From assembly GCA_013396915.1 (NCBI GenBank), contig VWZL01000170.1, positions 1 to 64,000 on the forward strand: 64,000 nt of DNA, written 5' to 3'. Shown in pieces: positions 36,701 through 48,968 of the stretch (the first letter of the stretch is position 1; each line of letters starts with the position of its first letter). Made by a program: the position numbers and the translations under genes. Origin of the DNA: Stercorarius parasiticus (Eukaryota; Chordata; Aves; Charadriiformes; Stercorariidae). Under the pieces are notes generated by a model. The model was not told where the DNA came from and made no database searches. It saw nothing but the letters and a program-made list of their open reading frames with translations.

Positions 36701-39700
36701 CAGAGTAGAAGGAAGCATCATAAGTCTGTTTTTTTGCCCAATGACATTGCATAACTAATTAGAAATTAAACTTTAGGACTGTTATATCAGGCAATGGCCT
36801 TCTCACCACCAAAACAGAGCTGTCAATTTTACCAACCTATATTTTCAAAACAGCTACAGATACTGCACTATCATCTAGAAATTACTGCAAAGCTCACGTC
36901 TGCATCATTTTTTATGCAGGATAGGATGTTTATACGTATTAATTTCAACAGATCTAGAAGACAACTCTACATTTCTGCAACTTGCAGAAAGTGAACATTT
37001 AAGGACAGAAGAGAATGCATTGCATTCAAGTTAACCCATTCAAATTAGTCAGTCCCTGTAACTTATTGGTCAGACCTGATTGGTGCAATGACATGGCAGA
37101 ATAGGAAACATGAGAGGTTGATCTGAAAAGCAAGGTATCTGGTATTATTTACATTCATATTTATAACTCTAAAATCTTCCATTTTCATTTTGCAGCTGAT
37201 CTTCCTATTAGTTCATTGCTTTGGAGAAGTTGCCTGAACGGAAAACAGAATCTTTTGTGTCTGAGTTCACAATTTGAAGTTTTGGTATAATGTTTAAATT
37301 TGGGATCTGATGTACAATTGAGACTTTTGGATGTGAGAAAGTAGATTTTCCCTAATCCTGTGGGAAGGGCAGTTCTCACTTTAGACCTGGGAATGACATG
37401 TCGTTCCTCTGCCCTCTGTTTCACTGGAATGGATACTTACTGTATATACCACTTAGCCTGGTAGCCTTCTATAGAGTACAGCACTGAAATCACCACTGAA
37501 CAATTTCACACTGAACTGAAACAATCCTCATAACACCTTAACAGCCACAGAATCAGAACATGATACTATCAGTTTTGCATAAATGCGATTCCATGGATTC
37601 TCCTGGACATGTTCTTCGTCGAGCCCAGTATGAGAAAAAAATGAGATTTTCTCCTTCTCTTTTGTTTGTTCATTTAGTGAAAGCAAATATTTGGAGTTGC
37701 AGTGGTTTCTATTAGAGAGTATTTCTTACAGCTGCAGGATCTATGAGTTTTTCCAGAGCCTGCTTCTTAAAAAAACTATCACATAAAGATCTGTGTCATC
37801 TACATCTGATTTTTATGAGCAGATGTATGCAATTGCACGCTAAATTATATAAAAAAATTGCACTTTTTTATTTCCTAAAATTTGCTTGTTTTAGAGAGCG
37901 AGAACCGCTATTGTCTCTTTCTGTGTAAGCTTTCTCTGAGCTTAACAGCTTTGCTAAATAACTCTGCTGCTCGTCTCTGCCTGCTCTGCCCATTACTTCT
38001 GTCCATTTCTGTCTGAGTCCAATATTCCATAACCCATATCGTTTTCCTGTTGGAATAACTTCTCACCAATGTTGTCCGTTACTCCACATTGTCACACCTA
38101 TTCCTCTTCAGCCCAGTAATACCCCTTCATGTCTGCCTCTCCTCCTGACTGTCCTTATTCACCTCCTCTCTTATTATTCTTATCCTTTATCAGATCTTGT
38201 TATGTGAACACCTACTGTGAAGTACTTAATAAATTGAAGTTTTTTGTAAAAGTAAATGTTTAAGCAATTAATTATGCAGATCTGGAACTATCTGGTGCAT
38301 CATCACTGAGTTTCCCATTGTTTTCCAAGAAAAGGATGAGAGTATTTTGTAAAATTAATTTCATCTGTACAGTTAACTAAGCATTAGTACAGAAAATAGA
38401 AAGGGAGGACCCCTACACATTTTCACGTAGGTTATACTCAGGAGGCAATGCATGCAAATACATGTGTTTACAGACAGACTCTGTTGTTAGCTCCTCAGTA
38501 GCTAGCATGCATCAGTCGTAACTCCTGTGAACCCACCAGACTAACTTTAAACAAATGCCAGGGAAAGCAGTCGTGGCCAAAGTAGCTGGGGCAGTACACC
38601 ACAGCATGGCATCAGAAACAGGCCTCTGAGGGGAGAGCAATGACAGTCAGGATACTGCAAATGAAATGTATTTAATTTTCTGTTATTAATTACATGCCTG
38701 TTTCCTACACGAAAACACTGTTAGGTCACCTGAAAGCTGAGCTGGTGTGCTGAGCAGCAAGGAGTTCTTCATGTGCTTGAAACTTCACAAGACAAGAGGT
38801 TAAAGGGTCTGTTTTAACAGCAGGGAGGCCTCTGAAGGACAGCAGTAGATGCCATGGGAACCCTGGCCCCCAGGCTGTAAGGAGGCAGGCCAGTGCAGCA
38901 GGGTGACCTGGCACTGTTTGCTAGGGTGTTCTAGGGTTTTTATGGTTCTTTTCATTCGCAATAACAGATTTTAAAAAAATAAATTAAAAAGAATCAAATG
39001 CTTCTTGCTCAAGAAAAATTCTGAAAGTGTAAAACAAGTGGGAATTAATGGTACAATTTCGACCCTCAACAAGAGTGCCGAGAGAGGTGATCTCTTGTAT
39101 GCACTGCAGTCCACAGGAAGAAGTGGAGACCCGGCTGCACTGACCCCTCCTACACATGCAATCTGTTCCCTGTTTTACTTATACCCTGCGGTACTCCATG
39201 AATGTCAGTAAAATGAAAATAATCTTATTTTCCTACCTGTCTTAAGACGTTCTTCAGATAAATTTGTCAGTCTTGGGAAGCACTCTTCCCACTATTAATA
39301 TAATAGGTCTGTGGTGCCATTTGGCAAACAAACTGTTATGCAACCTTTAAAGCTCTTTTACAGCAAAGCCTCAAAGGGCCACTAAATTGAAGCTTTTCTC
39401 GAAGTCTTATGAAGGCCAGAGAGCTTAAACACTTAGAGACATTGAACTTGGAAAGATTTCCTGCACTACTGACTCTGCTCACTCTCCTATTTTGGGCAAC
39501 CAGGTCATATAAACTCATGAAGGAAGTTAGCAAGCTCCTTATGTATAAATATTTGGACTTTTTTGAGCAGTGAGAAAATTGTAACTAACAATTCAGTTAT
39601 CTCTAGGGTAAAGAAATATCAAGTAGTGACTTCAAAATATGATTCTATATTTAGAGCACATTGCATTGGCAAATGTATTTGTAGGTTATGTATGGAACTG

Positions 39701-42700
39701 TATGTATATTTTGGATTTGCAAGAGTGTGACTGAACTGAAAAATCTCTTGGCTCTTTTTTGGGGTAGGCACAGAGTGTGTAAACTTTCATTGATCACATT
39801 TATCTTCTTCCTTCTTTATACCTAATTTATCATTCTAAAGCACAAAGTTTTAAATTAGAACTCATAAATCCAAAGCAGATTGAAAGAAAGTGCTTCAACA
39901 GTATTAATACACTATTCTAAGCAACCCAGCTGGATAACCCTTTCCCCTAACGTTTCAGAAGAATGCCAGAAAGGTCTCCTTAATTCAAAATGCTATTTTG
40001 TTGTTTTTTTGTATTACACTTGCAAAGAGGAAGACATAGATAAGAATCCCTTTCTGACTTCAGGGTTATAGAAGCAATTTTTAAACCTGGCATCCCATAT
40101 GAGCTCTGCAGATGGAGAGGTGCTGTCAGGGCTGCAGACTGACATGTGTTGATGCTGGAAACAGAGGCTGGTGGTTTCTAGCAAGTGGATTAGCAAGGTC
40201 ACAAACAGCTGTGTCCCAGCTCTTCTTGATATAATTTTAGTGATATAATTAGAATAAGCACATTAAAATAAAAAGATTTTTCACTGTTCTATATTTCAGT
40301 TTCAGTATCTTTGAAAAATTTTGTTAGTATCCTGGTTGGATCTGTTGTGAATTTCCCCATCAGTTTTTATTAATTTACTGCTTTAACGTTTGCCTGTCAT
40401 TACATCCCAGGTAGACACGAAGGTCGCCTTGTGTTGGGGACCATATTCTTTGACCTGTCATAGGGAAAAGTTGTGTGCAGTTTAAGGAGATGGTAGAAGA
40501 ATCTATAATAAAAAAATCTGAGGGTCACCAACAGAAAAGAGAGATGTGGTGGTAGTGAAAAATCAAACCATGCACTTACACTGCTTAACTATTGCACAAC
40601 TGGAGAGCCCCAAATTGTCTGAATTTTAAGACCATATAAACACACACGAAAATAACCTCAGCTGCTGTTCAAACTGGCATTCTCTGTTTGAAACTTGGCC
40701 AGCATTGCTCAGAACTTGCAGTGGTTTTATCCATGAAATATGTTCTGCATTAATAAATCACAAGGACATTCCCTTGTGTCCTGTCCTGTTCTGCCTTCTC
40801 TTGGTACTGAGAGTCTTGCTCTGCCATTCTGATGCAAATGGAGCATATACCTACTTGTTAGTTTATACTTACTTTAAATGAAAAATCAGCTTCTCCTTAA
40901 TATAGACAACTAAAATAGCAACAAAATCACTGCTCAGAAAGACTAAATATGGAATAGTTATTGCAATGCCTAGGAAAACACCTAAGGCAACTATTCACTT
41001 TCTTTGAACAAAATTTCTAGGAGGTTTGAAACAGAAGAGACTTAGTAATTTAGGTTTTTTTCCAGAAAAACTGAAAATTTACCTTCTTATTGATATTTTG
41101 ATATTGAGAAACTTTGAGGCAGTGAAGTGCTTGGAATCACGCTGGTGCAGCACAAGTATTTGTAGAATTTCGTTGATAGATTCTTCATATACAAAAGTAG
41201 GAGGCTGTTTCTTTCTGTATAGGTCATGCCACAGTGGTTTTGAAATGGGATTCTAAATGAGGGTGAGATTAGTCCATAGGGACAAAGACTCCCCCTTTCA
41301 TACTGATTGAAAGAAGGGAGACAAGGCTTCTCAGTTCTGCATTCTTCCGTCATTATCCTTTCTCTTTTTAATCTGATGGGACTACTGGGAATTACATAAT
41401 TTTTCTTTCCAGTTTGTTCTGTTAGGTATGGATCTCTAAGTGCAATGTTCTTGTGTGTTCTTCTCTATCCGAGTACCAGTCTCAATGCAGTTTTACAGAT
41501 AGCATGCAGTAGTATCATCTAGTATCCAACTGATTCCATGGTATATTATTACAAGAACTTTGTTTAATGGCTGTTAAAAATACAGTGGAAGACATCCATC
41601 CACTCTAAGATATAAAAAGGAAATAATATTCTAAGAAGAAGGAGTCATTCTCTTACTCAGCCACCATATTCTGTAACATTAAGAACATCATAGAGAGTTA
41701 CTGTGTTTTTACTCCCATCACTGAACAGTACATCAAGGTGGTATGTTCCCAGTTTCATCGGGCTTTCTAAAGTCCCTCTTCTACTGGAACAGTGTACCAG
41801 AACAACACATAGATCTGACTGCCACTTGTTCTACATAATAAAAAATTTTGTGATTCAGTGCTTCTACATTAACTTTTTTGTGCAAACTTGACTACGTGGT
41901 AGCACAATAGAGCATTCACCTGGAAAACTACCAGCGGTCCCCAGAAAGTATCATACCTGGAGTTCTTATCTGGAACTCGTTTGGAACATTCAAACATTTA
42001 TTCCACTTACATATTCCATTAATTTTACTCCAAAACACAGACAACTCACAACAAAATTTGCCCAGACAGAAAAGCCAAGTGTCTAATTCAAAGAACATAA
42101 AAAGAAATATTAACTTTGTCTGGGAAGAAGGACAAAAAAAGCTTAAACCGAAATTCCCATATTCTAGTAAAAGGGCACTGAAATCTAAATCTAGAGTAAA
42201 TCTGATGGATTGGTGTGAAAAACAGACCCAAGAAAAGGAAATGCAGTATAAATATTCAAAGGAATTTTGATTACAGATATGCCTTCCGTTTCAGCAACCC
42301 TGAAATAGAAGCTGATCTTCAAATTGCACCCTTCTACTAATGGTATTTAATAATCTAGCACGGCAGTCTTCAGTTCCAGTCCAATTTTCGTATGGGAATT
42401 GTGACCTGAAATAAACTTTCTTATGAACTCTACCAGGAGTCCAGGAAGGAAAATCCATGTAGCATGGTCATTGCTATTAAATAAGTTTCCTGATAATGTT
42501 TCAAAATTGTACATTAAATGCATCACAGAATTCATTATACTTGTTATTTAAAATTTGTTATATTTCAATAAAGCATTAATGTCCAGATATCTTATTCGCA
42601 AAGGCCTTGATCCTCCAAAAACTCAGCTTTATATGCTGAGAATACTGCCCTGGAAATGGATAGGTCATACCTAACAATCTTTGGAGGGATATGATCTATA

Positions 42701-45435
42701 GGGTGTTAACTTAAATAGGGTTAGCAAAATGTCAGGTGTCTATGCCTTCATCTGAAGTTCATTTTTAGTTAATGCGAACAGCAATTTCTTATTTCATGGT
42801 GATCCACACTGTCTTTGTAAATTCACTGTCTCAGTCAACACACATAATCAAAGTTGACTCATCCTTAAGCTTATTTTAGTGCTTGCTGCCTGGTTTCTGC
42901 AAACACCTGCTTTTCAAGGTCATTTTACTTTACCTTCAGGACCTAATCTCTTCCTTTACAGTTAAATTCAGTTAACACATGTACTTACATCAGGGTCTTT
43001 GAACTCTCAACACCTTTGACATTCTTTCTCTCACCAAGGCAAATATGTCTCAGGTGCATTAATTCTGTATGCTTCTGCCCACAGAATGGGACGAGAGGGC
43101 AGAGCTCACAACCAAAGGGTAATCCAACTGCCTAAATCAAAAAAGGTATATCTCTAACAGTCATAATACCTATGATGACTGGGCCCGTCGTAGCTGATGC
43201 AACTTTTAATGGTAGCTGATGGAAAATGAAGCATTTCCAGACAACAGCATTCCAACTCTCTGCTGCATTTACAGACATAGTAGAGGCATTTCAGCTGTGT
43301 ACATTTTTGTTAACGGACAGTGTTCTACTCTTTCTGACACCCAATTTAATGCATAAGTTCTGTATTTTTTCATGTTTCATGAGACCAAATAAGTTCTAAA
43401 GAAATGTAACAGGGATAGCAGATCATGTTGCAAAACCAAACGTAATTGGAATATCTGAATGTGACAATGAAAGCCTCTTATTTATTTTCTTTCCTGATTT
43501 GAAAATGGACAATTTGACTGGCTTGGATTGATACACAAAGTTTACCCTAATACATGCTGGTACATTTTTAACAACATTAATCATATCCTGTCAGTCCTAC
43601 CATAATGCATTGGCTTCTCAGACTAGAGTCATAGAGCTATAGAGCAGTCTTTCAATCAAATCTGGAAAGGGGGTCTATTGAAGCATTGAAATGAGAGCAT
43701 TATGGATCTTAAGTGTTTCAATGATAGGGTTTTTAGGTTGTCAGCTTTGATTTATGTCATTTAAAGTTTGCAATACATAAATATGCAGATTGCCCCAAAA
43801 CTTTGCAAAGGATCAGATATAATTTTGAAAGTATTGAAAGCTTGTTCTTCTGCGGATGGACAAATCCTTGAAATACTGGGGCTCAGAAAGTCTTAGATGT
43901 TAAATCTGAATGGCCAGACAGATGGTGCAAAATATATTTTTTTTCTTTCCATTGTTTTTGCTGTTGCTTTGACTGCCTTATGTATCCCCCCCCGCTCTCT
44001 GAAAAATTATCGATGATGGAACTACAAAAACAAGGGTGGAAAATCTAGCTGTGAAAAAGTATTCAGAGACATGATGACTGGTTAGTGAGCTGTTAATTGT
44101 CATTCCTGTATATTCATGCTCTGAACGTGCATGTTTACTGAACAGTCCAGTGAGCCTAGGTATACCCTCTGGGAGATGGCAAGCCTACCAGCTGTGGATG
44201 CATTTGGAGAAGAAAAACTTCTGCTGTTTGTAAAGTGCCTGGAAAACAAATGCAGATCGGTGAAACCAAATGAAGCAAAGCCTTCAGCCTTAGGAAATAG
44301 TTGCTTCCCTCACAATGAAAATCTTGTTGCATGGATGAAGAACTGAAATCTCATTCCCTAAATGTTACTCCTATTAGATCCCAAACTCTGCAACGAATAT
44401 CTCTTAGATTTCATGAACCACTACATTTAGCACTGAAATACAGGAGAGATTGTGACAGAAGCGTGATTCTCTTTGTTTGCCAACACATATGCATGCTATG
44501 TATGCTTCAGTGAAAATGTATTTCTGGACAGTCTTGTCTTGGTTATTACGTGCTGGGCCATGTGAAAAAAACTGTGCAAGTAATTGGATATTTTCAGCTG
44601 GGAGCATCTATCTAGCATGCAGGGTCAGTCCAGGTGAAGAGAGGTACAGGCAGGAAGCAACTGAAGAAGAGGTCCAGAGTCCCTGAGAGTGACAGAGGAG
44701 ACAAGGCGGCAGACGTCAGAGAGGGTGGAAAGAAAAAGACACAGAAAATCTGTAGCAGCTCAGAAAGTCACTGGAAAATGCTGGACTGGAATCAAGCATG
44801 AAAAAAATGGCCTGCCTTGAATGGACAGAGTGGGCAGGGTAGAGTTTTTTTTACTTGCCTTATTAATTGTTCCACAGAACAGATCTAGAACTCCCTCTAG
44901 TTAAACTTCTCCTATAATGAGACAGCAAGAGAGTTTCAAAGACGTCATGTTGACGACATTTTAAGGAGAAGGTGTAGGCAGGTCTGTCATAAAACTCTGG
45001 CCAACACAGAGCCATATCAGAAGAACATGCTGAATTTCCATTTCTGATTCGAAGATTGTGCAGAGCCAAAGAAATGCTGTTAGCCCTTCATGGAAGAGTC
45101 AATATCCACCCTTGATTTGTGTTGTAATTAAAATGATCCTTATATTGTACTTATGACAGTACTTTATCACTGCTGCTAATTCTGAGTTCCTTATCCAGTA
45201 TGTAATCAATGCTTTCATAAGCAACTCCCATTGAAGCCACATACGTAAAAACCCAGTCAAAACACAAAAATCTCCCTCAATTAAGAAATTTAAAAAAAAG
45301 CCAATGAAAGCCATACTAATTCTTAAACAATATCAATAAGCTGGGTTCATTTAAATGACTTTGCCACAGAATCTCTCAAAACACTTTCCAAACAGGAATA
45401 ATTTAGGTCTACGCCACCAATATGAAATAAGTCTG
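33751..45435. other. Long unique, nearly repeat-free stretch
   Basis: Over about 11.7 kb no gene and no interspersed repeat was recognised. It contains a perfect 9-bp inverted repeat at 34445-34467 and a possible non-coding exon at 35811-35964. The 38.5-38.9 kb interval is somewhat GC-richer. The open frames look accidental. Confidence 0.5.
34445..34467. repeat. Perfect 9-bp inverted repeat, 5-nt loop
   Basis: CAATATATG (34445-34453), loop CAGCT, then CATATATTG (34459-34467). The arms are AT-rich. Confidence 0.9.
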
Positions 45436-45510
45436 GTTACAGTTCATAGATAGGGAAACTGAGATTTGTAGCTTCTTCTAAAATAATTTGTAAAAGAGTC
45501 AAGAATTTTG
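45436..45510. mobile_element. Possible MIR/CORE-SINE or old LINE relic (weak)
   Basis: TTCATAGATAGGGAAACTGA (45442-45461) resembles the block around GGAAACTGAG shared by MIR-type SINEs and some old amniote LINEs. The following bases match only loosely. Such ancient elements leave sparse traces in bird genomes. The similarity is short and may be coincidence. Confidence 0.25.
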
Positions 45511-45920
45511 GTTAATTTTCCATCTGTTTCTTCATTCAGATAACATTTTTATTTCCTTTTAGTAGACAGACAAATATTTTCAAATTACTCTGTTCTCTTT
45601 TGTATACTGGTGACATATGGGGTACTAAACAATCCAGGCAAAAAGTAACCATGATATCGGAAAGAAGACAGAAACAGACACACACACGCACAACCTGGCT
45701 ACAAAAGGATTCTATTTCTCAGGGCACTTGAAGAGTAATTTCAGAGAGGAGAGAAGCTGCACTAGTTCCTTACATAATGCTGAAGCAAAATTTGACAAAT
45801 ATTGTGATGCTGCTTAGCAAAAAGCTACTGGAAATACATTGATTGCTAGTATGCAAGAGTGGACTAAAGAATGTCTGTGTCAATACATCTGAAATGAAAT
45901 GCTGTCATGTGCACGTCAAC

Positions 45921-45940
45921 GTGTGTGTGTGTGTGCGCGC
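45921..45940. repeat. GT/GC alternating dinucleotide tract
   Basis: (GT)7 runs straight into GCGCGC. The whole 20 bp strictly alternates purine and pyrimidine, the composition known to favour left-handed Z-DNA. Confidence 0.9.
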
Positions 45941-45962
45941 AGAGTCCTGCCTAGCATCATTC

Positions 45963-45975
45963 TTTTTTTTTTTTT
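45963..45975. repeat. T13 homopolymer
   Basis: Thirteen consecutive T, shortly downstream of the GT/GC tract. Confidence 0.95.
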
Positions 45976-48909
45976 CTCGTTTTACTCATGTTACTCTTGA
46001 AGGTCAAGCACAAGGGGGAGTGAGCTGGAATCTATTCCTTCTTATTTGTCACGGACTGAACTGGTCCTTTGCACAATCAGCCAGCCACATAGGAGCAGAG
46101 ACATGTGAGCATAACTTGCAGATGATGGGCTGTATGAATGTGTGTGTGGTAGTAATCTGAACCCTTTCTTGCAAGTCATGATGTGTAAGAGGGCAAAAGC
46201 ACAGCTTGACCTTTACAGCTGAGGTTGAATTTGCAAGACAGGTGGAGAGATACTAACTAATTGTTGTGAACTCTGCAAAGGCACTGACAGACAATGCATA
46301 TGGAGTCATACAACTACTTTCTACGGGCCTCAGTGCAAAAAATTATTCTGCTGCGCATGGATTCTTGATTTTACTTTCTTCCTCTCAACCTTTTCCCCTT
46401 TACTCACCTAACTCCCATACCTGGCTAACATATAGCAAGTGAAATCCTGGAGTGTCTGCTTGTTGTCTTCACTTTGCTTCTTTGGCACTCATTTGGCAGA
46501 GTGCAGGTAGCTTGTGGGTATTTATTACAGTGCTGGATCAAAGCTTGAGGACACTGGCAGTGTCTGAATCTTTCTTTGATCCGCAGATAGTATTTCAATT
46601 AAAGACAGATTTGTCAGTGCCTCTTGGTTTTCCATCAAACTTTACACCATAGCCTATTCCCCTTTCCCCTCCTACGCTGGAATCTTCCAGGGAAATGTCA
46701 TCTCATCATTACTATTTGTTTTTCAGACCCTTCTCAAGGACTTAGTCCTGGTCATATAACAGTACAACTCTTGTTTGATATTACCCCTTTCAACTGTAAT
46801 GTTGGACTAGGATAATCCCTGTGTGATTTTAAGTCAGTTCTTCCCAAGATGGACTTCCTTTATCTTGTATGCTTTATTTGCTTTATTATTAAGTATATGC
46901 CTTTACATTTAATGGTATTAAGAGGTTTTAGTTCCTTGCACTCAGTTTATCTGATGATGCACACCATTCTGTAGAAGGGACCCCACCTCTCATTTTGAAG
47001 GTGGCTTTTTGAAGAAGGTGGATCATGTCTTAGATAAAGGAAAGGATGTTAATAGTGACAAAAAGATATAGTGAAATATCAAATTCAATTCATTATTAAA
47101 AAAGAGAGCAAGAGTTAGAGATCAAGAGCTTACATTAGCCTCAGAAGAAGGAGACTTGGAGACAAATTAATGCAGTTGCAGAGAAGAAGGGAAAAGTAGT
47201 TTTTGTTTGGTTTAAAATGACTTTACTGGATAAGTTAGCTGCTGAAAAAAAACCAATATTTGCCAGTGATTTGTAAGAAATTATTTGAGCAACTGGAAAA
47301 ACAGCTCACAAAGAAGTAGATAAGCACTGGCACTCTTTCAATACAGCCGCATCCCAGTATAAATGGAAAGCTGGTAATGAGGGTATGCTAACTGACACCA
47401 CCCCTCCCTGCTGCGAAACCTTGGCAGAATTTTAGGGAAATTGCATGGGGCTTTTGAGACATTTATTCAAATGACTATGTCACCCTTGGATTCTACTAGG
47501 TGATGCTATCTTAGTCTGCACCCAGCATATTATGGTGCTGTTTTTCAATAATACATCACATTTCATCTTGAGAAGTTTTCAGGTATTTTATATCCAAACT
47601 GGGAGAGTGGTCTTCGTTTTTGTACCAACAGTGGTTTATATTGGGTGCAGCTGGAGTTACATTGCCTTTACAAGTGCTGTCTCCTACTTCCAGGTGAGAG
47701 ATTTGTTGCTTCCTTTTGTTCCTGGCTGCAGAAGTGGGTGATGGAGGGACCCAGGGGGTAGCTAGCCTGACAAAGTGATCCCATTGAGACAGACATCTTG
47801 CCCAGCTTCTTGTGCATGGAGCCAGAAGAAACCACCATCTGGCTTTTCATTTAGAGCTCTACATTTGACCGTGAAGCGCTGGCATTTTTTCCTTCAGCAG
47901 TTGATTTGTAGCCCCTGTTTGAAGTGGGGTATAACACCTACACAGCAGCAGTGCACAGCCCCTCTTCCCAGTTGCTAACACTGGGGTGTGAAAAGCAGTC
48001 TGTACACTTGCAACTGCTAGCTGGTTGACCAAACAATAAGGCAGTTAGAGTGTAGGAACAGGTCATATTTAAACGACATATTATTATGAAGAATGCCTGC
48101 AAATGTTTTTGAAAGCCATGTATAATTTTCCTTTTCTTATATAACTCTGCATTTGTTCACACAAAAAAAGGAAGGAGATGAGAACTACAGCATGCAACAG
48201 CCCTCAGTACAGGGCAGGGCAGTCAGTCATTTCTGTCTTATCTCAGAATACACTGGTCCGAAAAACATTCCTGTTAACTCTGAGACTAATAAATTCACTT
48301 GATCACAATTAGTAATCCCCTTGGGACAACAAGTCTCCTAACAAAGGCATTTTGCAGGAAAAAACAACTTAAACCAAACCATAAGCTTATCTAGTTTTTC
48401 ACTGAAATTTGACATTGTCCTAATCTGACATAATATAGTTCATCTAGGTTGATGCCTAGAAAAAGTTCTCTGCTGGTTTGTCCAGTGTTGGCTGTTAACA
48501 TATGAAACTCTCCCACCTCAGAGATATTTTGTCTTTTGGCGAGTCATGTTTGCAAGAAGAGGTAATATCTTATTTTACATCAAAAATTATAGTTATGAAA
48601 TGGTAACGTTTTAGGTTCCAGCTCTCCTTTGGGTTTGGAAAACAGTAAAAGTTTAGTTTCCTTTTGATGCCTGCACTTCCTAGTTGGTGAAATAGGGTCT
48701 TCAATGCATAGGAGATAGGGACCTTGGAGAAGATGCCTTCCAAGAGTACTTTTAAGAAGTGCTTATATCAAGCTGTGTTTCTCTTTCCACAGTCTGTCCC
48801 ATTTTGATTTAGGTTGATACAGTCTTGCAGGAAACTTTAGTTGGTTTTCTAAATATCAGTGATTAAGGGACTTACAATAGTCATACTATTGTCATATACT
48901 AATACATTG

Positions 48910-48968
48910 CTTATGTAATTACTTCAGTAACATTACCTTACTTACGTAATTACTTAAGTGATACCTTA
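48910..48968. repeat. Direct tandem duplication, units of 31 and 28 bp
   Basis: Unit 1 (48910-48940) and unit 2 (48941-48968) abut head to tail. Both begin CTTA(T/C)GTAATTACTT and end TACCTTA. Unit 2 differs by three or four substitutions and a 3-bp deletion in the middle. The duplication is therefore old enough to have diverged. Confidence 0.85.
48911..48949. promoter_or_regulatory. Pair of D-box-like (PAR bZIP/NFIL3-type) sites
   Basis: TTATGTAA (48911-48918) and the palindrome TTACGTAA (48942-48949) both match the D-box consensus bound by DBP, TEF, HLF and NFIL3 family factors. They lie 31 bp apart, one in each unit of the tandem duplication. No promoter or gene is visible beside them, so a function is only a possibility. 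Confidence 0.3.

Noticed and set aside
41895..41965. tRNA-like string (GTGGTAGCACAATAGAGCAT...GGTCCCC) as a possible tRNA gene or tRNA-derived SINE
   Set aside because: The A-box resemblance is partial, no good B box (GGTTCGANTCC type) is at the right distance, and I could not form a cloverleaf.
43628..43650. GTCATAGAGCTATAGAGCAG as a degenerate CR1 tail
   Set aside because: The conserved CR1 block (GACCTTAAAGATCATCTAG type) does not follow on either side.
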